This document shows, one piece after another, positions 9,506 through 18,136 of a DNA stretch of 64,000 nt (its first letter is position 1; each line of letters starts with the position of its first letter). A program made the position numbers and the translations under genes. Below the pieces are notes generated by a model. That model was not told where the DNA came from, searched no databases, and saw only the letters and a program-made list of their open reading frames with translations. This stretch comes from Cellvibrio sp. UBA7661 (GTDB taxonomy: Bacteria; Pseudomonadota; Gammaproteobacteria; Pseudomonadales; Cellvibrionaceae). The stretch spans positions 384,339 to 448,338 of the forward strand of contig DLHT01000003.1 of assembly GCA_002483365.1 (NCBI GenBank), read 5' to 3'.

Positions 9506-9919
9506 ATGTCAGCAACCAAAATGACTTTTCATGTAAATGCCAAACGCAATGATGCACACAGCAGCAATGCTTATTGCAAAGAGGCGAGCCTGTTAATCGA
9601 TACTGATTTGGCAGGCCGTATAGATGCTTTTAATCCCGCAGAATTATTACTTGCTGCGCTTTCGGCCTGCATGATTAAAGGTATTGAGCGAGTGACGCCG
9701 ATTTTAAAATTTCAATTGCGTGGTGTTGAAGTCGAATTAAACGGTGTCCGACAAGACTCGCCGCCCAAAATGGAATCCATTCATTACATTATTCGCGTGG
9801 ATACTGATGAGAGCGATCATCGCCTTGCGTTGTTGCACGATAATGTAAAAAAATTTGGCACTGTATTTAATACTGTTTCTCCTGGTACGGAGTTATCTGG
9901 CGAGTTAGTTCGTAAATAA
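9506..9919 (+). CDS. OsmC-family protein lacking the second redox cysteine
   Basis: 137 residues from the ATG at 9506, preceded by GAAGGA inside the end of acr3; an earlier in-frame start at 9467 would overlap acr3. The fold motif FNPAELLLAALSACM includes the peroxidatic-type Cys. The second conserved Cys, expected in the KxCxxxNT segment, is replaced (KKFGTVFNTV), so classical OsmC thiol-peroxidase chemistry is doubtful. Its place between acr3 and gapdh suggests a role in coping with arsenic-related stress. The function is not known. Confidence 0.85.
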   Translation: MSATKMTFHVNAKRNDAHSSNAYCKEASLLIDTDLAGRIDAFNPAELLLAALSACMIKGIERVTPILKFQLRGVEVELNGVRQDSPPKMESIHYIIRVDTDESDHRLALLHDNVKKFGTVFNTVSPGTELSGELVRK

Positions 9920-9945
9920 CATTGGTTTAATGAAGGGCATATAGG

Positions 9946-10968
9946 ATGAAAAAAATCAAAATCGGTATTAATGGTTTTGGTCGCATCGGCCGTTTGGCAT
10001 TGCGTGCGAGTTGGCACTGGCCGGAATTTGAATTTGTGAAAATTAATGATTCGGCGGGGGATGCTGCTACGTTCGCGCATTTATTAAAATTCGATTCAGT
10101 GCAAGGTCAGTGGATTCATGAAACCAGTGGCGATGAAAATACTATTGATATTGATGGTAAAAAAATTCAATTTACGCGCAACAAAAGCATCGCTGAAACC
10201 GACTGGAGTGATTGCGATGTTGTGATTGAAGCCAGTGGCAAAATGCGCGACGTAAAATTGCTGCAGGCGTATCTTGATCAAGGTGTAAAACGTGTTGTGG
10301 TGAGTGCGCCGGTAAAAGAACCGGGTGTATTAAATGTGGTGATGGGTGTGAATCAGCATTTATTTGACCCGGCGATACATCGCATAGTGACGGCCGCATC
10401 TTGCACCACTAATTGTTTAGCGCCGCTGGTAAAAGTGATTCATGAACAACTAGGTATTAAACACGGCGCTATCACCACCATTCACGATTTAACCAATACC
10501 CAATCGATTTTGGATCAGCCCCATAAAGATTTACGCCGCGCCCGTGCATCCCATTCCAATTTAATTCCCACCAGTACCGGCTCAGCTACGGCAATTGCAG
10601 AAATATTCCCCGAGTTGCGCGGCAAATTAAATGGCCACGCGGTGCGTGTTCCGCTCGCTACTGGCTCACTCACTGATTGCGTATTTGAAGTTAGCCGTGC
10701 AACCAGCGTGGAAGAAGTGAATGCGCTATTAAAAACGGCGAGCGAAACTTATTTGAAAGATATTTTGGGTTATGAAACGAGGCCATTAGTATCGAGCGAT
10801 TTTTGTGGCAATCCGCTGTCATCCATTGTGGATGCGCTCTCCACTATGGTGGTGAATGACACACTGGTAAAAATTTACGCTTGGTATGACAACGAATGGG
10901 GTTATGCCAATCGCACGGCGGAATTGGCGCGGTTGGTGGGGTTAGCACCTTCAAGTCCCCCTCTTTAG
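9946..10968 (+). CDS. gapdh: ArsJ-associated glyceraldehyde-3-phosphate dehydrogenase
   Basis: 340 residues with a Rossmann start [16 protein letters not shown], the catalytic motif [15 protein letters not shown], and the C-terminal [14 protein letters not shown]. It is directly followed by arsJ, the known pairing in which this GAPDH uses arsenate in place of phosphate to make 1-arseno-3-phosphoglycerate for ArsJ to export. The last residues (SSPPL) and the stop codon are encoded within a palindromic repeat, so the original C-terminus may have been replaced when that element inserted. Confidence 0.93.
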   Translation: MKKIKIGINGFGRIGRLALRASWHWPEFEFVKINDSAGDAATFAHLLKFDSVQGQWIHETSGDENTIDIDGKKIQFTRNKSIAETDWSDCDVVIEASGKMRDVKLLQAYLDQGVKRVVVSAPVKEPGVLNVVMGVNQHLFDPAIHRIVTAASCTTNCLAPLVKVIHEQLGIKHGAITTIHDLTNTQSILDQPHKDLRRARASHSNLIPTSTGSATAIAEIFPELRGKLNGHAVRVPLATGSLTDCVFEVSRATSVEEVNALLKTASETYLKDILGYETRPLVSSDFCGNPLSSIVDALSTMVVNDTLVKIYAWYDNEWGYANRTAELARLVGLAPSSPPL

Positions 10969-11034
10969 CAAAGAGGGGTTAGGGGAGATTTTAATTTAAT
11001 AATCCCCCTAGCCCCCTTTTTCAAAGTGGGAATT
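10955..11034. repeat. Palindromic intergenic element overlapping the GAPDH stop
   Basis: The hairpin CCCCTCTTT-AGC-AAAGAGGGG is followed by GGGGTTAGGGGAGATT and its near-inverse AATCCCCCTAGCCCC, then a CCTTTTTCAAAG half-hairpin. The nested dyads resemble mobile palindromic elements (REP/MITE-like). It supplies the last codons and stop of the upstream gene and could form a transcript-stabilising or attenuating structure before arsJ. Confidence 0.6.
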
Positions 11035-11071
11035 AACGGCTCGTATTGGGCGACAAATTTATAGGCATTTT

Positions 11072-12286
11072 ATGAATACAGCCATTCGCCAATACACAAT
11101 TGTCACCGGCAATTATTGGGCGTTTACCCTTACCGACGGTGCGCTGCGCATGTTGGTGGTGTTGCATTTCCATCAACTCGGTTATAGCCCGCTGCAAATT
11201 GCGGCGCTGTTTTTGTTTTATGAAATATTTGGAGTGATAACGAATTTATTGGGCGGTTATTTGGGGGCGCGTATTGGTTTGAACCGCACTATGAATATCG
11301 GCCTTGGTTTGCAAGTGATTGCCTTGGCTATGCTTGCCGTACCAACACCGTGGCTCAGTGTGCCGCTGGTGATGGCAGCGCAAGCGTTATCGGGAATCGC
11401 GAAAGATTTAAATAAAATGAGCGCGAAAAGTGCAATCAAACAATTGTTGCCGGGCGAGCAACAGGGGCGATTGTTTAAGTGGGTGGCGCTACTCACCGGT
11501 TCTAAAAATGCGTTAAAAGGCGTGGGATTTTTTCTGGGCGGCGCGCTGCTTGCACTCTTGGGTTTTAAAGGCGCGGTGTTAGCGATGGCCGCAGCACTGG
11601 CATTAGTCTGGACCGCCAGTGTGTTCGTACTCAAACAGGATTTAGGTAAAGCCAAAAACAAGCCGAAATTTTCTGAACTTTTTTCCAAGAGCCGCGCGAT
11701 CAATATTTTATCGGCTGCGCGATTGTTTTTATTTGGCGCACGCGATGTCTGGTTTGTGGTGGCATTACCGGTTTTTTTATCCAGCCAATTGCAATGGAAT
11801 TTTTGGCAGACCGGCGGGTTTTTAGCGAGTTGGATAATTGGTTACGGCATAGTGCAATCCGCCGCGCCTTTTTTACTGCGCACTAAAACCGGCACTACAC
11901 CCACTGGGCATAGCGCATTTATCTGGGCGCTTCTACTTACCCTGGTTACTGCAGGATTGGCGTGGTTATTCGGCAACGCTTTATCTACCAGAGCGAGTTT
12001 TTCGGTTACAGCAGTTTTAATTGCTGGTTTGATTGTATTTGGCATTGTGTTTGCGATTAATTCTTCGGTGCATTCTTATTTGATTGTGCGTTACGCCAAT
12101 AGCGACGGTGTATCGCTGGATGTGGGTTTTTATTACATGGCAAATGCACTGGGGCGTTTACTCGGCACAATTTTGTCGGGCTGGGTCTATCAAGCGGCGG
12201 GTCTGGTTGCCTGTTTGTGGGTAGCAGCAGTGTTTATCGGCATAACCACATTGATTTCCATCGCACTGCCGCGCAATACTCAATAA
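11072..12286 (+). CDS. arsJ: ArsJ organoarsenical efflux permease (MFS)
   Basis: 404 residues, 12 predicted membrane helices. Diagnostic stretches are GNYWAFTLTDGALRMLVVLHFH at the N-terminus, FYEIFGVITNLLGGYLGARIGL, and ALSGIAKDLNKMSAKSAIK. With the upstream GAPDH it forms the arsenate-detoxifying couple that exports 1-arseno-3-phosphoglycerate. This pathway does not require ArsC, which fits with the decayed arsC in the same operon. Confidence 0.95.
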   Translation: MNTAIRQYTIVTGNYWAFTLTDGALRMLVVLHFHQLGYSPLQIAALFLFYEIFGVITNLLGGYLGARIGLNRTMNIGLGLQVIALAMLAVPTPWLSVPLVMAAQALSGIAKDLNKMSAKSAIKQLLPGEQQGRLFKWVALLTGSKNALKGVGFFLGGALLALLGFKGAVLAMAAALALVWTASVFVLKQDLGKAKNKPKFSELFSKSRAINILSAARLFLFGARDVWFVVALPVFLSSQLQWNFWQTGGFLASWIIGYGIVQSAAPFLLRTKTGTTPTGHSAFIWALLLTLVTAGLAWLFGNALSTRASFSVTAVLIAGLIVFGIVFAINSSVHSYLIVRYANSDGVSLDVGFYYMANALGRLLGTILSGWVYQAAGLVACLWVAAVFIGITTLISIALPRNTQ

Positions 12287-12319
12287 CGCTTTTTTCCTCT
12301 CAATTCATTCGGGTGCGCT

Positions 12320-13588
12320 ATGAATCGTGATAATCCTTGTGATTGCAGTTCAGCGGCGGATCTATTAAATCGCGCCTGTTTTTGTAAAACCCTCAAGCGC
12401 GAGCAATTACTGGCGAGCCTGCAGGCACAGGCATTACCCGCGGAGGTCCTGCAGTACGAAGCACAATTGTTTTCCAATACCGCAACCTTTATTTCACCCG
12501 CGCAATGGCAACAGTTACAAAATCTGGTGCAAGCTGTGATGCGTGTGACTGCGCTGCCAGCGTATCGGCAGCGGGTATTAAACAATGCGCCCGCTCTTGC
12601 ACAGCGGCCATCGCCCACGGCGGGTGTATTTATGGGTTTTGATTTTCACATGAGTGATGCCGGCCCGCAGATTATTGAAATCAATACCAACGCCGGTGGT
12701 GCGTTTTTAAATGCGGCGCTACTGAGCGCGCAAACTGCCTGCTGCAATGCCGCTGGTGCCTTGCCAGTATTATTGCAACCACAGTTGGATACAGAATTTG
12801 TTGCCATGTTTAAACAGGAGTGGCAACTCGCGCGCGGCACGCAACCATTGCGCTGCATTGCCATAGTGGATGAAAACCCCAGCGCGCAATTTTTGTATCC
12901 GGAATTTTTATTGGCGCAAAGCCTATTTGAGCGCGCCGGTATCAAAACCCTGATTGTCGATCCGCGTGAATTGCAATTGCAGAATGGGCAATTGTTTTTC
13001 CAGGAACAAATCATTGATTTGGTGTACAACCGCCTAACCGATTTTTCCCTCGCGCAAGCACACAACCAAATGCTGCGTGCCGCATACGAACAAGATGCCG
13101 CAGTGCTCACACCCAATCCATATCACCACGCGCTTTATGCGGATAAACGCAATTTGGTATTGCTGAGCGATGACAAAACATTGAGTGACCTTGGTGCAAC
13201 TCTTGAGGATATAAACACACTGGTCGCGGGCATTCCCCACACCCAATTACTCAGCGCCGATAACGCTAGTGAATTGTGGAATAAGCGCAAACAATTATTT
13301 TTTAAACCTGCCACTGGCTATGGCAGTAAAGCGGCTTATCGCGGTGACAAAGTTACCCAGCGGGTGTGGCAAGAAATTTTGCAGGGCGATTATGTCGCCC
13401 AACAACAAGTACCACCCAGCGAGCGCGGCATTTTAGTGGACGATGAAAAAACCTCACTCAAAATGGATATTCGCGCCTATGTTTACGCCAGCAACATTCA
13501 ATTATTAGCCGCACGTTTATATCAGGGACAAACGACAAATTTCCGCACCCAGGGCGGCGGTTTTGCACCCGTTTTTGTGGCGGGTTAG
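12320..13588 (+). CDS. Circularly permuted ATP-grasp-like protein with paired CxC motifs
   Basis: 422 residues. I do not recognise a named enzyme. The acidic metal-ligand motif IIEINTNAGG (about residue 120) precedes the Lys-bearing nucleotide loop FFKPATGYGSKAAYRG (about 330) and GDYVAQQ. This order is reversed relative to classical ATP-grasp enzymes and fits the circularly permuted type, as in glutathionylspermidine synthase relatives. The C-terminus DIRAYVYASNIQLLAARLYQG ... FRTQGGGFAPVF looks conserved. The N-terminus carries C7-x-C9 and C20-x-C22, which could bind a thiophilic metal or metalloid. The gene starts 33 bp after arsJ and appears to be the last gene of the ars operon; a ligase or thiol-related role is inferred only. 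Confidence 0.65.
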   Translation: MNRDNPCDCSSAADLLNRACFCKTLKREQLLASLQAQALPAEVLQYEAQLFSNTATFISPAQWQQLQNLVQAVMRVTALPAYRQRVLNNAPALAQRPSPTAGVFMGFDFHMSDAGPQIIEINTNAGGAFLNAALLSAQTACCNAAGALPVLLQPQLDTEFVAMFKQEWQLARGTQPLRCIAIVDENPSAQFLYPEFLLAQSLFERAGIKTLIVDPRELQLQNGQLFFQEQIIDLVYNRLTDFSLAQAHNQMLRAAYEQDAAVLTPNPYHHALYADKRNLVLLSDDKTLSDLGATLEDINTLVAGIPHTQLLSADNASELWNKRKQLFFKPATGYGSKAAYRGDKVTQRVWQEILQGDYVAQQQVPPSERGILVDDEKTSLKMDIRAYVYASNIQLLAARLYQGQTTNFRTQGGGFAPVFVAG

Positions 13589-13610
13589 GGCTTATCGATT
13601 ATAAAAAAAG

Positions 13611-13632
13611 GCGCACTCCGGAATGAGTGCGC
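13611..13632 (-). terminator. Rho-independent terminator of the small basic-protein gene
   Basis: The stem GCGCACTC/GAGTGCGC has a 6-nt loop. Read on the minus strand it is followed by CTTTTTTTAT, so it terminates the leftward gene at 13668. Confidence 0.75.
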
Positions 13633-13667
13633 AAATGGCTACGGACTTAAACACCAAATAGAATCAG

Positions 13668-13769
13668 TTAATTGCTCAGTACTGATTTGTTAGCGCGCTT
13701 ATCTTTTTTATCGCGTCGTTTATCTTTCAATGATCTTTGTGGTTCTTTTTTAGTTTTCTCTTTAGACAT
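13668..13769 (-). CDS. 33-residue highly basic small protein
   Basis: The protein reads MSKEKTKKEPQRSLKDKRRD KKDKRANKSVLSN in two blocks. Nearly half of its residues are Lys or Arg. It has a good start context (CAGGAG upstream on the minus strand) and its own terminator. Short basic proteins with the same MSKEK...LK.KR.DKK pattern occur as hypothetical proteins in gammaproteobacteria, as far as I recall. RNA or DNA binding is plausible; the function is unknown. Confidence 0.7.
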   Translation of the reverse strand: MSKEKTKKEPQRSLKDKRRDKKDKRANKSVLSN

Positions 13770-13930
13770 ACTGTGTACTCCTGATCAATAGTACTTCTGC
13801 GCCTATTGCCGCCGGATTATTTACAGAAGCTAGTCGAGTGCTATTTCACCGTAGCATTAACTACAGCGAGCGGCAGTTTTCAACATGCATGGGCGATTAC
13901 TCCTCTGCTCATTTTTACTAATAAATAGAT

Positions 13931-14332
13931 TTAGCTTTCGATGCGGATGATGCGAAATAATGCCGTCCGACAAAATATTTTTATTTCTACAACATCACCC
14001 GGCATGCGGCCAATCAGTTGCCGGCCCAAGGGTGAAAAACAAGAAACAAAGCCTCTGTCGGGGTCACTGTCGCGTGGATTAGTGAGCACCAAGGTGATGA
14101 TCTCTTTTTCCTGCACATCGAATAATGTCACTTTATTTCCAATAGTAATGCGACTCGTAGGCGTTCCTGTATATGAAGAGCTTTGTTCTAACGTAGTAAA
14201 CAGTGTTGATAATTCAGCTGCATTCAAACTCATGCTCCAAGGCAGGTGCAAAAAGTGTTGACGAGCACAATCGCCCAGTCGTTTTTTCAAACGATTGAAG
14301 TATTGGGGTGACAATTTATTTCTCCAGCACAA
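13931..14332 (-). CDS. GreA/GreB C-terminal domain protein (Rnk-like)
   Basis: 133 residues. The second half (ITIGNKVTLFDVQEKEIIT ... SCFSPLGRQLIGRMPGDVVEI) is the FKBP-like C-terminal domain shared by GreA/GreB and Rnk, which bind RNA polymerase near the secondary channel. The N-terminal part is a short helical segment, too short for the full GreA coiled coil, as in Rnk. Regulation of transcription elongation or nucleotide metabolism is inferred from the family. Confidence 0.8.
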   Translation of the reverse strand: MCWRNKLSPQYFNRLKKRLGDCARQHFLHLPWSMSLNAAELSTLFTTLEQSSSYTGTPTSRITIGNKVTLFDVQEKEIITLVLTNPRDSDPDRGFVSCFSPLGRQLIGRMPGDVVEIKIFCRTALFRIIRIES

Positions 14333-14624
14333 TAAAATAACGGCTCAAAACAAAACTGTTTTAAGTGGATTTAATCAACCAGAAATAAAAACGAAAAAAT
14401 AGCCGAGCGTATTTACCGCTCGATTAGAGGGGAAAGGCGAGAGAAACTCTTTTAAGGATAAAACGCAGTAAGGAAAACATAATTGAATCAGCAAAAATTA
14501 ATTCGACAACCCCAATCATAACCCCAATAAAATTTAAGTCAACCGCGTTTCCAGCCATTGCTTGATGACTGATAAAACATCAAATAATGTTCATTAAAGT
14601 AATGTCCAGGATTTATTTTTCAAA

Positions 14625-15296
14625 CTAAAAAATTGCTTCCACCGCCAAAACATGCGTTATTAAATTCCCATCCCAATAAAACTGGTAATGCCCCGCTTGA
14701 ATCGCCGGTGGTGTTAACGCTTTTGGGCGCAAAGCCGCAATGCATTCACCACCGGCATGGCGAACTGATTGATACAAGATCCCCATTTCGTTTTGCGCTT
14801 TTAATTGTCGCCCTATGGCTTGGGCATAAATAAAACTATCGGGATTGTGCACCTGTGCATCTGCGCGAAGATCGACTAATTCTGTATGCACTTCGCAGGT
14901 ATAACAGCGCAGGGTGAGCATTTGCGGGGGCTCATTGGTCGCTTGTAAAAAGCGCGCGCGGCTGAAGCGCGATTCCGCCAGCGCGGTTTCCAAATTTAAA
15001 CCGGCGTAGTAAATGCCGAAGCGGCCATCGGTAAAACGGCTGGGAATTCCGGTGTGGGTGAAGGCCGCCATAATCGCGGTGGTGCCTGGGCCGGTCACCC
15101 GGTCTTCGGGGACGACCAAGCTAATGTTGCCCGCTTGATCTTGCAGGCGATCATTGGTCAGGCTTTCGAGTGCATAAGCCGCTTCAAGCTCGGTGGGATC
15201 GAGCAGGTTTTCAAACAGGGCGATGGGTGGGAAGTGGCTGGGGATCAGGCGATAGGTATTGCTGTGAACTTCCTTGTGGGTTGTCGATTTTGCCAT
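14625..15296 (-). CDS. RES-domain toxin (NAD+ phosphorylase family)
   Basis: 223 residues from the ATG at 15296; the antitoxin stop overlaps this ATG by one base. It shows the RES residues in order: Arg in TYRLIP, Glu in GIYYAGLNLETALAESRF, and Ser in LYQSVRHAGGECIAAL. RES toxins degrade NAD+ (phosphorolysis or hydrolysis) and are neutralised by Xre/ParS-type partners. It is the second gene of a two-gene operon. Confidence 0.92.
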   Translation of the reverse strand: MAKSTTHKEVHSNTYRLIPSHFPPIALFENLLDPTELEAAYALESLTNDRLQDQAGNISLVVPEDRVTGPGTTAIMAAFTHTGIPSRFTDGRFGIYYAGLNLETALAESRFSRARFLQATNEPPQMLTLRCYTCEVHTELVDLRADAQVHNPDSFIYAQAIGRQLKAQNEMGILYQSVRHAGGECIAALRPKALTPPAIQAGHYQFYWDGNLITHVLAVEAIF

Positions 15297-15706
15297 CAAA
15301 CATAAACCTCACCGCGCCAGCCATCCAAATAGCGGCGCACATCAACCAAATCCACCACACGGCCAGCCAGCATGCGCTCCAGTGCTGAGGCACCGCCGAA
15401 ATCGCGGTTGGGTTTGCGCACCCAGTTTTTCCACTGTGCGGGGTCAGCAAAGAGTAGCTGTACCGCCTTGTAGATACCGGCAAGATAAGACAGGCGTTCC
15501 AAGGTATCTTTGCCCAGCTTGATAGGCTCGCCCGTTGCCAGCTTTTGTCGCCAATTGTGCAGCGTCGTGCGGGTACCAAGCCCGGCGAGGGTGCAGCGTT
15601 GCTCGTCGGTGAGGCTCCATTCTTCGGCAATGCCAAAAAACAATTTCACGGCTACACGGCTCATCTGTGCCTCATCTACCGCCGGTAGCGGTTGGGATTT
15701 GCTCAT
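15296..15706 (-). CDS. Xre/MbcA/ParS-type antitoxin (DUF2384)
   Basis: 136 residues from the ATG at 15706, with AGGAG 8 nt upstream. A longer frame from 15769 would read through the operator and is disfavoured. The N-terminal Xre-like HTH portion (WSLTDEQRCTLAGLGTRTTLHNWRQ) is followed by the toxin-binding DUF2384 end (ASALERMLAGRVVDLVDVRRYLDGWRG). The overlap with the RES gene gives translational coupling. Confidence 0.92.
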   Translation of the reverse strand: MSKSQPLPAVDEAQMSRVAVKLFFGIAEEWSLTDEQRCTLAGLGTRTTLHNWRQKLATGEPIKLGKDTLERLSYLAGIYKAVQLLFADPAQWKNWVRKPNRDFGGASALERMLAGRVVDLVDVRRYLDGWRGEVYV

Positions 15707-15747
15707 TGCTGTTAGCTCCTGATTTTCTACGGCCTCTTTCACTATAT

Positions 15748-15792
15748 GTTCAAAAGTGAACAATATCAAACAATAGATTTCAAAATGAACAA
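15748..15792. promoter_or_regulatory. Operator of the RES/Xre operon
   Basis: The palindrome GTTCAAAAGTGAAC (15748-15761) is followed by a further TGAACAA half-site (15786-15792), 42 bp upstream of the antitoxin ATG. Autoregulation by the antitoxin is likely. Confidence 0.5.
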
Positions 15793-15928
15793 TTTAAAAT
15801 CTTCTTGTTGTCTACATCCGGGAACGTCATACACAACAATAACCACCCCAGCGACACATGTATCGCTGGGGATTTATCGCTGGGAAGGTTAGAAAGGCTT
15901 GCAGGAAGAAGCGAAAAGCAGCGAGCGA

Positions 15929-17443
15929 TTAACTCGCCACTTTGAAGAAAGACATTAATTGTTGCAGGTGTTGCGATTGGTCATTGGTCTGTTCGGCAGT
16001 AGCCGCAAGTTCTTCAGCGGCGGCGGCGTTTTGTTGGGTGGCGGCATTGATTTGGCTCATGGCCACATTTACCTCCGATAAACCGCTGGACTGTTCGGTT
16101 GAGCTGGCGGAAATTTCCTGTACCAAATCCGAGGTCTTGGTAATTGCCGGAACCATATCGCCCAAGAGTTGGCCTGCGTGTTCTACCAGCTCCACATTAC
16201 TGTTGGTCAGTGCGTCAATTTCCTGCGCTGCTACGCGACTGCGTTCGGCCAGCTTGCGCACTTCGCTCGCCACTACGGCAAAACCACGCCCATGTTCACC
16301 CGCACGCCCTGCTTCAATAGCCGCGTTCAACGCGAGCAAATTGGTCTGGTAGGCAATGTCATCAATGATCGCTACTTTTTCAGCGACCAGGCGCATAGCC
16401 TCGACGGTTTGGGTCACTATGGTGCCGCCTTCTTTTGCTTGTAGTGCGGCTTTGGATGCTATGCCATTGGTTACTTTTGAATTGTCGGAATTTTGCGCCA
16501 CTGAACTGGAAATTTGCTCAAGCGTGGCAGAAATTTGCTCCACGCTGCTGGCTTGTTCCGTCGTAGACTGGCTCAAGCTTTGGGTGGTTGCCGATACTTG
16601 CGCTGAAGCGCTGGAGAGTGCATCCGAGGTGTTGAGAATATCGGTCACGGTTTGCGACAAACGCTCCATGGAGTCATTCATAGCCGTCAGTAGCTGGCCA
16701 AATTCATCGCGGCGCTGATCCTGGTTGCGGAAGCTGAGATCGCCCTCCGCCAGTTGGCGCACCGCAGCAGCGACAGTTTGTAATGGTGTAGTGATACTGC
16801 GGAACAAGACAACCGAGAGCACTATGGCCAGGAGAATGCCTATGGCACCGGTAATAATCATCGCGATTGAAGTACTACGGAAATTGGCGACTGCGGATTC
16901 GTGTTTCTCGGTAAGGATTTGCTCCAGACGCTCTTGCATTAAATCCAATTGGTTACGCATGGCTTCAAAATCTTCAGCGGCTTTACCCGTGCTCAACTGC
17001 AAGGCCGCCGCACGCGATGCCTGGTCGCCCTGTTTTACCAGCGCAATCACTTCATCGGTAGATGTCTCCCATATATCGCGAAGGCTGGCATAGAGTTTCA
17101 TTTGCTCGCGTAATTTGTCGTCATCCATCAGGCTGAAAAACTGATCGACACGGTCGCGCGCCTGCTGTTTATTTTCCGCGTGTTCTTCCAGCAAGGTTTT
17201 GATTTTGTCACTTGCCGGGTCTGTCGCGATAAGGGTGCGCTCAGCCACCAAGGCTTGCTGGAGATCCCGATCCGATGAGTAAAGGGTGCTGGTACCCGGC
17301 ACGAAATTACTGAGGATGAGCTTGGTAGTGCTATGTTCCTGATGGAAGGCATAGGCGACAAAAACCAGCAGTGCCACAAAGGTGAGTGTCACCAAGGCAA
17401 AACCGCCACCTAAACGTTTGGACACTGAAATATTTACTAGCAT
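15929..17443 (-). CDS. Methyl-accepting chemotaxis protein
   Basis: 504 residues. TM1 lies at about 12-32, then a helical periplasmic 4HB-type sensor (about 35-185), TM2 (about 190-212) and HAMP (about 213-268). The signalling hairpin tip is [40 protein letters not shown], quoted here only as a landmark. There is no CheR-binding pentapeptide at the end (FFKVAS). The ligand is unknown. Single gene. Confidence 0.95.
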   Translation of the reverse strand: MLVNISVSKRLGGGFALVTLTFVALLVFVAYAFHQEHSTTKLILSNFVPGTSTLYSSDRDLQQALVAERTLIATDPASDKIKTLLEEHAENKQQARDRVDQFFSLMDDDKLREQMKLYASLRDIWETSTDEVIALVKQGDQASRAAALQLSTGKAAEDFEAMRNQLDLMQERLEQILTEKHESAVANFRSTSIAMIITGAIGILLAIVLSVVLFRSITTPLQTVAAAVRQLAEGDLSFRNQDQRRDEFGQLLTAMNDSMERLSQTVTDILNTSDALSSASAQVSATTQSLSQSTTEQASSVEQISATLEQISSSVAQNSDNSKVTNGIASKAALQAKEGGTIVTQTVEAMRLVAEKVAIIDDIAYQTNLLALNAAIEAGRAGEHGRGFAVVASEVRKLAERSRVAAQEIDALTNSNVELVEHAGQLLGDMVPAITKTSDLVQEISASSTEQSSGLSEVNVAMSQINAATQQNAAAAEELAATAEQTNDQSQHLQQLMSFFKVAS

Positions 17444-17623
17444 AGATTGCCTCCATTCTTGCGATCGGCTAATAGCAGGTCGATTGTTATCATGGTAGAT
17501 AGACTTTTACCCTAGCTCCAAAACAGTGCTTCTTCCAGTTTAGGGTTCATCCAGCCTAGTCAGGGCTGGCCGCCTTGGCTATGCTTGCGCATCTGTTCAG
17601 CAGCCCGATAGCGCCTGTAACCT

Positions 17624-17995
17624 ATGCCCAAACGCTCCTATCATCTTGCCTTTTTGGCCTTTACTTTCTGGCTGCTTAGCAGCTGGGCGGGGGCGCATGG
17701 GCATTTTTGTTTTGATGGGCAGGAGCCACCGATTTCGGTGCATATGCATTTGGATGGCCATGAGGCGCACGATCATCATCCGGATGAAGTCCATCAGGAT
17801 GCCGATATAGAACTGGGTACGTCGGTGTTGGCCAAGCTGGGCAAGATCGATTTAGGCTTGATTCTGCTCGCGGCGGTGGCACTGGGCTTGCTGGTGTTGC
17901 CCGCACGTTTTGGGATAGGTTTCTATCAACCATTCCATTTTTCCTTCCCGCTCTACACACGGCCGCCGCTGCGCGCGCCACCTTTCGCTGCCTGA
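17624..17995 (+). CDS. His-rich exported membrane protein upstream of czc operon
   Basis: 123 residues. An N-terminal signal-like helix ends at WAGAHGH. It is followed by a His/Asp-rich stretch (HMHLDGHEAHDHHPDEVHQD) at about residues 40-60, a membrane helix (LGLILLAAVALGLLVLPARF) and a Pro-rich tail. It resembles small CzcI-like proteins that precede czcCBA operons and probably bind Zn/Cd/Co in the periplasm. A short dyad (CTCCCG-TTTG-CGGGAG at 18021-18036) separates it from czcC. Confidence 0.65.
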   Translation: MPKRSYHLAFLAFTFWLLSSWAGAHGHFCFDGQEPPISVHMHLDGHEAHDHHPDEVHQDADIELGTSVLAKLGKIDLGLILLAAVALGLLVLPARFGIGFYQPFHFSFPLYTRPPLRAPPFAA

Positions 17996-18136
17996 GTTTT
18001 AACCTGAAATTCATCCGTCGCTCCCGTTTGCGGGAGTCCAGTTTTTCGATGTTTCGTTAAACCTATGGATCCCCGCTTCGCGAGGATGACGACTCCCGGT
18101 TTGGTTTTGCGTGATCGACTCACGGCAGGAAATGTA

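Noticed and set aside
18061..18130. REP-like element before czcC (GATCCCCGCTTCGCGAGGATGACG)
   Set aside because: A short palindromic GC-rich stretch is present, but with one copy in the window I cannot show that it is a dispersed repeat.
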